Shown here piece by piece: positions 1-5,925 of a stretch of DNA of 8,923 nucleotides (positions are counted from its first letter, which is position 1; the number at the start of each line of letters is the position of its first letter). The stretch spans positions 1 to 8,923 of the forward strand of contig CAMEYZ010000082.1 of NCBI GenBank assembly GCA_945947715.1, in the 5' to 3' direction. The translations under genes and the position numbers were made by a program. Below the pieces are notes generated by a model, which saw nothing but the letters and a program-made list of their open reading frames with translations, was not told the DNA's origin and ran no database searches. This DNA comes from an uncultured Clostridia bacterium (GTDB lineage: Bacteria > Bacillota > Clostridia > Oscillospirales > Ruminococcaceae).

Positions 1-313
1 CAGGGACAAAGACAGCTCCTTGCCATTGCCCGCGCCTTTGCCGCCGACCCGAAGATACTCATTCTGGACGAGGCCACCTCCAACGTGGAACACCCGCACG
101 GAAAAGGCCATTCAGGACGCCATGCACCTTATCATGGAGAACCGCACCAGCATCATCATCGCGCACAGATTATCCACTATTCGCGACGCTGACCTTATCG
201 TTGTCATGGACCGCGGCGAGATAGCGGAAAGCGGAACCCACGAAGAATTATTGGCGAAGAGGTTGAAATATTATGACCTGTACATGACCCAGTACGCGGG
301 ATTTGCTACATGA
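1..313 (+). CDS. ABC exporter ATP-binding domain, C-terminal end, frameshifted
   Basis: This is the end of an exporter-type ABC transporter (fused permease-ATPase, MsbA/BmrA-like multidrug or lipid exporter class), which would hydrolyse ATP at the cytoplasmic face of the membrane. The window opens inside the signature motif (QGQRQ), followed by LAIARAFAADPK and the Walker B stretch ILILDEATSNV in the first frame. The protein then continues only in the second frame as TRTEKAIQDAM, with the H-loop IIIAHRLSTIRDAD and a typical tail ending AGFAT before TGA at 311-313. The family has D-loop SNVDTRTE; here GTGGAACACC replaces the expected GTGGACACC, so one extra A at about 89-90 breaks the frame. 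An initiation inside this piece would yield only the H-loop tail, which cannot be a working ATPase. The start lies outside the window. Family call is firm; the substrate cannot be told. Confidence 0.85.
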   Translation, partial: RDKDSSLPLPAPLPPTRRYSFWTRPPPTWNTRTEKAIQDAMHLIMENRTSIIIAHRLSTIRDADLIVVMDRGEIAESGTHEELLAKRLKYYDLYMTQYAGFAT

Positions 314-322
314 TATTAGCTA

Positions 323-363
323 TCCTCGCAGGCTCGAAAATCCGAAAGCCTGCGGGGATTTTT
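323..363 (+). terminator. Rho-independent terminator after the ABC gene
   Basis: The arms TCCTCGCAGGCT (323-334) and AGCCTGCGGGGA (347-358) pair over 12 bp with a single G-U pair and a 12-nt loop, followed by a run of five T. It starts 9 nt after the TGA of the ABC gene and separates it from the next promoter. Confidence 0.9.
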
Positions 364-376
364 CACATATCTTTCA

Positions 377-411
377 TTGACATTTTCATAGAATAGTTGT
401 AATATTATAAT
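377..411 (+). promoter_or_regulatory. Sigma-A-like promoter for the DUF2318 operon
   Basis: A perfect TTGACA -35 box lies at 377-382. Downstream is an AT stretch with two -10 candidates: TAATAT at 400-405 (17-nt spacing) and the better consensus TATAAT at 406-411 (23-nt spacing, too long). The first is therefore the likelier -10. The site lies between the ABC terminator and the ribosome binding site of the DUF2318 gene, so it probably drives that operon. Confidence 0.55.
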
Positions 412-452
412 ATACTAAACCTATCAAATACATATATTAAGGAGAGCTTGCG

Positions 453-973
453 ATGAATGGCGAAAAAAGTAAGATCAATAAGCTTCAAATTACTGCGGTT
501 GTTATTGCGGCAGCTGCGCTGTTGACTGTTGTGGTCGTCAGAACGGGAAAGACCTCGGAGACAGGCTCCGAAAAACCGGTTTCTTCAGATATAAGCTCTG
601 CAGCGTCCGACGGAAAAATATATTTTCCGCAGATGATATTTCCGATGGCATCTCCTTTTATGATTACATCTCCGGAGACGGAACGGCTATGCAGTACATA
701 CTTGTCAAGGCTCCCAACGGCGAGGTCAGAGGTGCGCTGAATACCTGTCAGGTATGCAATGGCTCTCCCTATGCATTTTTTGTTCCCGATGGTGACAGTG
801 TGGTCTGCCAGAATTGTCAGAATGAATTTCCCATTGATGTCATCGGCTTAACGCACGGCGGCTGCAATCCCGTACCTCTTGAGATAACCGAGGAGAACGA
901 AAATTACATTATTGACGCAGAATATCTCGACAGCGTTTCGGCCGCCTTTGCAAACTGGAAAAAGGGAATATAA
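453..973 (+). CDS. DUF2318 membrane-anchored Cys-rich protein, one-base frameshift
   Basis: Start ATG at 453 follows AAGGAGAG (439-446). The N-terminus has a short basic stretch, one membrane anchor (about residues 13-29, ITAVVIAAAALLTVVVV) and a Ser/Thr-rich linker. The first frame leaves the family pattern after DGKIYF; from about 614 the second frame carries on as SADDISDGISFYDYISGDG and then the DUF2318 core. That core has NTCQVC, VVCQNCQNEFPI and GGCNPVPL, two CxxC pairs plus a fifth Cys, all characteristic of the family, which is thought to bind metal or Fe-S. Restoring one T in the run at 612-615 gives one protein of about 173 aa. As written, the first frame stops at 740 after 95 aa without the Cys domain; a separate ATG at 689 could give a 94-aa domain without the anchor. 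The stop is 2 nt before the next ATG, so the two genes are coupled. Role inferred: extracytoplasmic metal or redox partner of the next gene. Confidence 0.82.
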
Positions 974-975
974 GC

Positions 976-1449
976 ATGACTGAAAAGATACTGTTCATCG
1001 AAAATATGACCTGCACCGGGTGCGAAAGCCGCCTTGAAAAGCGGATATCGTCCATTAACGGAGTATCTGCGGCAAAGGCAAGCTATACGGAAAATAAGAT
1101 AACCGTGTCCTTCGATGAAAGGCTTTGCAGCTATGAGGATATTGTCAGGGCTGTGGAGAACGAGGGGTATTCTCTGAAAAAGGAAAACGCAGGAACAGCT
1201 TCTGACGTTGTTTCAGTTATCATAATAGCGGTCGGAGTCTATGTCATCGCAAGAGCATTGGGGATAGCCGATATTTTCCGTTTTTTCCCCGAAGCGCAGG
1301 AGGGTATGAGCTATGCTGCGCTTTTTGCCGTGGGACTGCTGACCTCCGTTCACTGTGCTGCGATGTGCGGAGGAATAAATCTGACTGCAAGCATGGCGGG
1401 AAAATCAGAGAAAATCGCTTATCCTTATTTTCGGAATTGTACTGATTGA
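976..1449 (+). CDS. HMA domain plus start of TauE/UreH-like transporter, core deleted
   Basis: The ATG at 976 lies 2 nt after the DUF2318 stop, with AAAAAGGGA upstream. Residues 1-67 form a heavy-metal-associated (HMA, CopZ/MerP-like) domain with the Cu(I)-binding motif MTCTGC (Cys13, Cys16). A membrane segment follows at about 78-96. Residues 111-137 form the first helix of the TauE/SafE (UreH-like) membrane domain with the hallmark HCAAMCGGINL. Family members continue with about five more helices, including an LMPCGP-type motif, and often end in a cupredoxin domain. Here the frame breaks at about 1405-1416 and ends at TGA 1447-1449 after a meaningless tail (IAYPYFRNCTD). The missing end of the protein lies just downstream in another frame (see the entry at 1463). 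Likely function of the intact protein: copper handling or export, or electron transfer across the membrane. The present product could at most be a membrane-tethered copper chaperone. Confidence 0.82.
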   Translation: MTEKILFIENMTCTGCESRLEKRISSINGVSAAKASYTENKITVSFDERLCSYEDIVRAVENEGYSLKKENAGTASDVVSVIIIAVGVYVIARALGIADIFRFFPEAQEGMSYAALFAVGLLTSVHCAAMCGGINLTASMAGKSEKIAYPYFRNCTD

Positions 1450-1462
1450 TAACAATGCGGCT

Positions 1463-1795
1463 TTGTCGGGGTTATCACTGACGGGTATTTCATCGGATTC
1501 GGAGAACGCCGTAAGCTCGCGTATCGTCAATGGAACGCAGTATGTCGAAACGGAGCTTGATTTCGGAAGCTATACGCCCATAAGCGTTGCAAATGGTATC
1601 CCGGTGGAATGGACGATAAATGCCGACGACGAAAAGCTTAATGGCTGCAATAATGAGATAATTATTCCCGAATATAATATTTCCGTGAAGCTTAAAAGCG
1701 GCGAAAATGTCATACGCTTTACCCCCGAAAGAACGGGGACCTTCAGCTACACCTGCTGGATGGGAATGATAAAAAGTACAATCGTTGTGACATAA
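1463..1795 (+). CDS. Cupredoxin domain, detached C-terminus of the HMA-TauE protein
   Basis: This is the C-terminal piece of the gene starting at 976. In this frame the codons upstream of the possible TTG start (about 1415-1462) read as a hydrophobic helix, SLILIFGIVLIDNNAAL, which matches the last TauE/UreH helix, so translation originally ran in from the left. A plastocyanin-like cupredoxin domain follows: a beta-rich segment from IVNGTQYV, then Cys62 (NGCNNEI) and the copper-loop motif FSYTCWMGM with Cys98, Met100 and Met102. Only a weak TTG start is available at 1463 and no good ribosome binding site is visible, so this piece is probably not made on its own. Stop is TAA at 1793-1795. Known: HMA-TauE-cupredoxin fusions occur in Bacillota and are linked to copper. 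Inferred: extracytoplasmic copper binding at the end of the transporter. Confidence 0.75.
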   Translation: MSGLSLTGISSDSENAVSSRIVNGTQYVETELDFGSYTPISVANGIPVEWTINADDEKLNGCNNEIIIPEYNISVKLKSGENVIRFTPERTGTFSYTCWMGMIKSTIVVT

Positions 1796-1798
1796 TGT

Positions 1799-1885
1799 AT
1801 GAGCGGGCTGACTATTTCCGATATTTGCTCTATTGCGGATATTGCCCATGAAAACGACGCACTTCCGCCGGTGGACAACACCACA
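1799..1885 (+). pseudogene. Remnant of a PLP-dependent Cys/Met-metabolism enzyme
   Basis: Directly after the cupredoxin stop, in the same frame, about 29 codons read ISDICSIADIAHENDAL and PPVDNTTL. This resembles the conserved stretch of cystathionine gamma-synthase, methionine gamma-lyase and O-acetylhomoserine sulfhydrylase enzymes, in which a helix ending in IAHENGAL is followed by VVDNTF; the Asp binds the pyridine nitrogen of PLP. Similarity disappears after DNT, and the open frame runs on through the terminator hairpin to a TGA at 1970-1972. No catalytic Lys region or N-terminal part is present. It is a scrap of a deleted gene, not a functional protein. The family assignment rests on a short match and is moderate. 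Confidence 0.5.
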
Positions 1886-1910
1886 TTGCGGAAAAACGCA
1901 ATAATATATA

Positions 1911-1961
1911 ATGCCCCTGTTTTGTCAGAACGTATCTCTGACAAAACAGAGGGCATTTTTT
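1911..1961 (+). terminator. Strong Rho-independent terminator after the metal operon
   Basis: The arms at 1911-1929 and 1937-1956 (ATGCCCCTGTTTTGTCAGA paired with TCTGACAAAACAG plus AGGGCAT) form a 19-bp stem with one bulged A and a 7-nt loop, followed by six T. It ends the plus-strand operon. The minus-strand lysR gene converges on it from the right, but the far side is not T-rich on the minus strand, so its activity for lysR is uncertain. Confidence 0.92.
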
Positions 1962-2043
1962 ATATAATTTGAAAATTATAAATACATATAAAATTTGTAT
2001 TATGAATTAGCAATAAAATATGTTATAATATATTCATGTTGAA

Positions 2044-2916
2044 CTATATTTGGAATTTCTGAGCGTATTCTATGTAAAATTGCGAAATGGCATCATAGCA
2101 GCGCTGGATACTCTTGGTAATATGCTTTTTGTCGTTGATTACAAGATGAACGAATTGCCGCATTGGCATATCATCGACCGTTTTAAATATCAGTGCGTTT
2201 TCATAATAGCTGTACCATGTGTACTCCGGTGCAAAAGCAACGCCGAAATCTCTTTTCAGCAGCTCCTGCATTACTGACGGGGAATCAACATACATTGTGA
2301 TGTTTGGTTTAAAATCAGCTTTTGAGCAGAAATGAGCTACATGCTTAGTTAACGCATCTGACGTGTTCAGGCTTAAAAAATCACAGGCTTCAAGGTCTTT
2401 TTTGCAGATTGTATTTTTTATGGCAAGAGGATGATTTTCAGGTATCAATATTCCTATAGGCTCCTCTATAACTACCTTTGACGGACTTCCACAGTCGGGA
2501 CAGATATCCGAACATATCTTCATATCCCAGTCATCGTATAAGCCCTGATAAAAATGGGGGAGAGACCACGGATAATGTTTTCTCATTTTTTCGGCAACCT
2601 CAAGTATCATCAGCGATGTGGATTCAACAAGAATATATATATCACTTTTCTCGCTGCCAATCAATTCGCCGATCTCCTTTTCGGCGCTGTCAAGTGCAGA
2701 AACGATCTCATCGCAGTATCTCAGAAAAATTTTCCCTGCGCCGTTAAGCACTATTCTTCTTCCGCGCCTTTCAAAAAGCGGTGTGCCAAGCTCGGTCTCA
2801 AGGCGTTTGAGCATCTGGCTCAATGACGGCTGTGCAACAAAAAGCAGCTCTGCCGCTTTGGATATGCTTTCTGTCCGGGCAATGACTCTGAATTGTTTTA
2901 TCTGATTGATTTCCAT
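2044..2916 (-). CDS. LysR family transcriptional regulator
   Basis: A complete LysR-type regulator of 290 aa, the usual family length. The preferred start is ATG at 2916 (MEINQIKQFRVIA), where LTTRs normally begin. AAAGG lies 13 nt upstream, a somewhat long spacing. A GTG at 2976 would add 20 residues not typical of the family. Residues 1-60 form the winged helix-turn-helix (SISKAAELLFVAQPSLSQML, then LETELGTPLFERRGRR). The remaining residues form the two-lobe effector-binding domain, including GILIPENHPLA and a DFGVAFAPE segment. The effector is unknown. The gene is divergent from the chemoreceptor gene, with a T-N11-A palindrome between them, so it probably controls itself and that receptor. 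Stop is TAG, followed by the convergent metal operon terminator. No frame damage is seen. Confidence 0.93.
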   Translation of the reverse strand: MEINQIKQFRVIARTESISKAAELLFVAQPSLSQMLKRLETELGTPLFERRGRRIVLNGAGKIFLRYCDEIVSALDSAEKEIGELIGSEKSDIYILVESTSLMILEVAEKMRKHYPWSLPHFYQGLYDDWDMKICSDICPDCGSPSKVVIEEPIGILIPENHPLAIKNTICKKDLEACDFLSLNTSDALTKHVAHFCSKADFKPNITMYVDSPSVMQELLKRDFGVAFAPEYTWYSYYENALIFKTVDDMPMRQFVHLVINDKKHITKSIQRCYDAISQFYIEYAQKFQI

Positions 2917-3001
2917 GATGTACTTACTGCCTTTCTGTGTTTTGCGGCAAGAGACTTTTTTAATAGCCAAAAACACAATTTATTCACATTTATATATAAG
3001 C

Positions 3002-3014
3002 TGTATACTATACA
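3002..3014. promoter_or_regulatory. T-N11-A palindrome, likely LysR operator
   Basis: TGTATACTATACA is a perfect inverted repeat of TGTATA around one central base and fits the LysR-family T-N11-A box exactly. It lies 85 bp upstream of the lysR start and 65 bp upstream of the chemoreceptor start, in their shared divergent promoter region, and overlaps the putative -35 of the receptor gene. Binding by the adjacent regulator is inferred. Confidence 0.6.
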
Positions 3015-3038
3015 ATTATATCATACAGAAATTATAAT
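3009..3038 (+). promoter_or_regulatory. Putative promoter of the chemoreceptor gene
   Basis: A perfect TATAAT lies at 3033-3038, with TATACA (4 of 6 matches to TTGACA) at 3009-3014, spacing 18 nt. The weak -35 lies inside the T-N11-A palindrome, an arrangement compatible with LysR control. The -10 also falls in an inverted repeat, CAATTATA (3013-3020) and TATAATTG (3033-3040). Confidence 0.5.
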
Positions 3039-3079
3039 TGCAATAGATACATGACAATTAATCAGCTTTGGAGGTTAAA

Positions 3080-5113
3080 ATGAATAAGAACCGAAATTAT
3101 TGCAGATTGGGGTTAAAAATATCTCTGTCCGTGTTAGGGGTACAATTTGCTGTGTTTACCATTCTCTTTCTGGTGATAAACAGCTCTGTTTCGTCCTCTG
3201 CCCATGATAATGCGGTCAATAATATGCAGACCGCAGCTATCGACCGTTCGGAGATAATAAGCAATTATATCCGCTCAACAGAGGATACACTCACAGCTTA
3301 TCTTAAGGCTGAACAGATATATGAGCTTCTCCGTGACCCGTCAAACGAGGAATACGTTACCGCTGCCCAGGAATATACGGAAAATTTCAGTAATGATCTC
3401 ACCAATCTTGAGGGTATCTATGCCAGCAGCTGGGATACGAAAATGCTTACTCACACAAATGTAAATGTAGTGGGTAAGGTCACTCGTCCCGATGAGGACA
3501 GACGCAAGCAGCTTCATGACGCTATCCTTGCAACCGACGGAGTATATAATACCGGTATACTTATCTCCCCTGCAACCGGAGAGCAGATAATCTCAATGTA
3601 CAAGGCTGTAAGAGAGGAAGACGGAAGCCACATCGGTCTTGGAGGAATTGGCATATTCACAAGCGGACTTGTGGAAAAATTAAATGAACTGCCGCTGGAC
3701 GGCTTGTCGGAAGCACAGTATTATCTGGTCAATGTCAATACGGGAGAATACATTTTCCACCCCGATCCCGAAATGATAACTACTGTTGCCGAGGAAGGCT
3801 TTGTAACGGATATTATCGGACAGGTAAAGGGTCAGTCGGAAGATGTATGCGGCTCGATAAATTACATGGATGAAAACGGCCGTGAAAATATTGCTGCATA
3901 CAACAGTCTGAGCGAACAGGGTTGGGTTTTTATTTTGTCCGATAAGTCTTCGGAGGTGCTTGCCTCCGTAAGGAAACTAAGAGCTGTGCTGATAGTGATC
4001 TTTTCGATATGCCTGGTGCTTCTTACCGCTGTTGTATATTTTGTGGTCAGAGCAATGATCGCTCCTCTTAAGGAAGTTGAAAATGCAGTTGTCGATTTAA
4101 GCAACTTACAGCTTGATTCAGCTGATTCTGTTCAAAAATATATTTTCAGAAATGATGAAATAGGCGGTATAGCAAACGCTGTTAATATGCTCTGTCTTTC
4201 TCTGAAAAATGTTACGAGCGATATCGGACGTATCCTTGGAGAAATGGCAGATGAAAATTTTGCTGTTGACACAGATATAAACAAGACCTGTTACATAGGC
4301 GATTTCAAGGCACTGTCGGATGATCTTGATGCTATCAAAAACAAGCTGTCGAACGTGCTGAACAATATCTATTCGGCAGCAGATCAGGTCAATTCCGGTT
4401 CGGGTCAGGTCGCTGCGGGAGCTCAGACTTTGTCAAAGGGTACTATCGAACAGACAGTCTCCATTGATGAGCTCGCAAAAAGTCTTGGAAATATTGAGGT
4501 GCAGGTCAACGCAAATCTGGATAACTGTACCGAAGCCCACAAGCTGATGAACAGCACATCATCTTATCTTTCCGATGTGACCGAAAAAATGAACAGCCTT
4601 ACCGAGGCTATGACAAATATAAGAAACACCTCCGACAAGATAGGAAATATTATCAAAGCAATTGAGGATATTGCTTTTCAGACAAATATCCTTGCACTGA
4701 ATGCGGCTGTCGAGGCTGCCAGGGCAGGAGAAGCAGGCAAGGGCTTTGCGGTTGTTGCTGACGAGGTCAGAAATCTTGCGGCAAAATCTGCGGAGGCTGT
4801 AAATGATACTACAAAGCTTATCGACAGCTCTGTTGAAGCCGTCAGCAGCGGTTCGGATATAACAGCACAGACCGCGGACGCCTTGAACACATTGGCTGAA
4901 TACACAGACCAGTTAAAAAAGATCATCGAAGCTATTGCCGAGTCGGGCGCAGGTCAGGCAGATATGGGAATAAAGATAAACGAGGATATAACCAAAATAT
5001 CAAATGTAGTTCAGACCAACTCAGCCACAGCCGAGGAAAGTGCGGCTGCCTCCGAGGAGCTTTCCGGACAGGCAGGTATGCTTAAGAAGCTTATCGGGAC
5101 ATTTAAGCTCTGA
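3080..5113 (+). CDS. Methyl-accepting chemotaxis protein with dCache sensor domain
   Basis: A complete transmembrane chemoreceptor of 677 aa. Start is ATG at 3080, 5 nt after TTTGGAGG (3067-3074). Order: TM1 about 14-34; extracellular dCache-type ligand-binding domain about 38-295 (with YASSWDTKMLTHTNVN and GILISPATGEQIISMYKAVR); TM2 about 300-322 (LIVIFSICLVLLTAVVYFVV); HAMP about 323-385; then the cytoplasmic signalling coiled coil. The kinase-control hairpin lies about 525-565 with the conserved IAFQTNILALNAAVEAARAG and GKGFAVVADEVRNLA. The C-terminus (TAEESAAASEELSGQAGMLK, then IGTFKL) has no CheR-binding pentapeptide tether. The protein would bind an unknown small molecule outside the cell and signal through CheA/CheW, which are not in this window. 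The gene is monocistronic, divergent from lysR, and followed by a terminator. No frame damage is visible in 2 kb. Confidence 0.96.
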   Translation: MNKNRNYCRLGLKISLSVLGVQFAVFTILFLVINSSVSSSAHDNAVNNMQTAAIDRSEIISNYIRSTEDTLTAYLKAEQIYELLRDPSNEEYVTAAQEYTENFSNDLTNLEGIYASSWDTKMLTHTNVNVVGKVTRPDEDRRKQLHDAILATDGVYNTGILISPATGEQIISMYKAVREEDGSHIGLGGIGIFTSGLVEKLNELPLDGLSEAQYYLVNVNTGEYIFHPDPEMITTVAEEGFVTDIIGQVKGQSEDVCGSINYMDENGRENIAAYNSLSEQGWVFILSDKSSEVLASVRKLRAVLIVIFSICLVLLTAVVYFVVRAMIAPLKEVENAVVDLSNLQLDSADSVQKYIFRNDEIGGIANAVNMLCLSLKNVTSDIGRILGEMADENFAVDTDINKTCYIGDFKALSDDLDAIKNKLSNVLNNIYSAADQVNSGSGQVAAGAQTLSKGTIEQTVSIDELAKSLGNIEVQVNANLDNCTEAHKLMNSTSSYLSDVTEKMNSLTEAMTNIRNTSDKIGNIIKAIEDIAFQTNILALNAAVEAARAGEAGKGFAVVADEVRNLAAKSAEAVNDTTKLIDSSVEAVSSGSDITAQTADALNTLAEYTDQLKKIIEAIAESGAGQADMGIKINEDITKISNVVQTNSATAEESAAASEELSGQAGMLKKLIGTFKL

Positions 5114-5122
5114 TATATTGCG

Positions 5123-5167
5123 AAAAAACTGCGCGGTCCCCATATTTTGGGACTCTGCGCAGTTTTT
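5123..5167. terminator. Bidirectional Rho-independent terminator
   Basis: AAAAAACTGCGCGGTCCC (5123-5140) pairs with GGGAC at 5149-5153 and with GCGCAGTTTTT at 5157-5167, leaving a short bulge. The A run on the left and T run on the right allow it to end both the plus-strand chemoreceptor and the convergent minus-strand histidine kinase. Confidence 0.9.
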
Positions 5168-5196
5168 ATATACATTTCTGATGTGTCAGCTGAACC

Positions 5197-5925
5197 TTAT
5201 TGCAGCCATTTATTGAGCGTTTTTGCGAGTACCTTAAGGTCCAGCGGCTTGGCGATATGCTCGTTCATGCCCACATTAAGCTTGCTTTCCACCTTGATAT
5301 CTCCGCCCATCATTCGTACTATATTCCGGCTGATAGGCATACCGAGACCGGTTCCCTGTATCTTGTTAACTCTTCCGTCAATGGCTCTGGAAAAGGGTTC
5401 AAATATCTTTTCCATAAACGCTTCGCTCATACCGATGCTGTTATCCTCAAAGATAAATTCATAGCAGCCTACCTTTTCCTGGAAGGAGGGCTTTTCGGTA
5501 ATTGAAAAGCGTATCCTTCCGCCGTCGGGGGTATATTTTACGGCGTTGCTCATAAGATTGGTAAATACCTTCTGTATGCGCAGACTGTCGCCGATGACCT
5601 CCTCGTGGGTCACTCCCGATATGTTGACGGAAAGCTCGTGATGATGCTTGTTTATCTGTGCGCTTGTCATCGTGAGCAGGTTATCCACCAGATTAGAAAG
5701 ATTGAACTCTTCCTCGTTAAGGTCAACCTTTCCCAATTCTATCTTGCTCATATCGAGGACCTCATTTATCAGACTAAGCATATGCTTGCTTGCCTGTGAT
5801 ATCTTCTGCAGACAGTCCTGAACACGCTCCTTGTCGTCAATATGAGTAGCAGCGATAGCTGTCATTCCGATTATCCCGTTCATAGGAGTGCGGATATCGT
5901 GGGACATATTTGAAAGAAATTCCGT
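5197..5925 (-). CDS. Histidine kinase fragment: HisKA-HATPase joined to receiver tail
   Basis: This is the catalytic part of the broken kinase. From the internal ATG at 5907 it is 236 aa; the preceding codons TEFLSN also belong. The H-box is MSHDIRTPMN (phospho-acceptor His3). The N-box is VFTNLMSNAVKYTP (Asn117, Asn121). The G1 box reads EDNSIGM, with Ser157 where Gly is usual. The F-box is FMEKIFEPF and the G2 box GTGLGM (185-190). After GGDIKVESKLNVG the protein switches to MNEHIAKPLDLKVLAKTLNK, the end of a receiver domain with its conserved Lys-Pro. The receiver phospho-acceptor Asp and about 100 or more residues are therefore missing. HisKA and most of the ATPase fold remain, so this piece could be a sensorless kinase if translated. 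Ends TAA at 5197-5199, facing the bidirectional terminator. Confidence 0.87.
   Translation of the reverse strand, partial: TEFLSNMSHDIRTPMNGIIGMTAIAATHIDDKERVQDCLQKISQASKHMLSLINEVLDMSKIELGKVDLNEEEFNLSNLVDNLLTMTSAQINKHHHELSVNISGVTHEEVIGDSLRIQKVFTNLMSNAVKYTPDGGRIRFSITEKPSFQEKVGCYEFIFEDNSIGMSEAFMEKIFEPFSRAIDGRVNKIQGTGLGMPISRNIVRMMGGDIKVESKLNVGMNEHIAKPLDLKVLAKTLNKWLQ

Noticed and set aside
1490..1849. 119-aa open frame on the minus strand opposite the cupredoxin piece
   Set aside because: It is a shadow of the plus-strand cupredoxin codons, has no ribosome binding site and no recognisable family pattern.
1798..1854. Short open frame starting ATG at 1798 out of frame with the PLP-like scrap
   Set aside because: Only 18 codons with no ribosome binding site; the reading in frame with the cupredoxin has the family resemblance.
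2478..2905. Several 89-95 aa plus-strand open frames inside lysR
   Set aside because: They overlap one another and an intact, well-conserved LysR protein on the other strand; they are shadows.
5147..5505. Plus-strand open frames of about 100 aa opposite the kinase HATPase region
   Set aside because: They start inside the terminator hairpin or lack a ribosome binding site and mirror the conserved kinase boxes.
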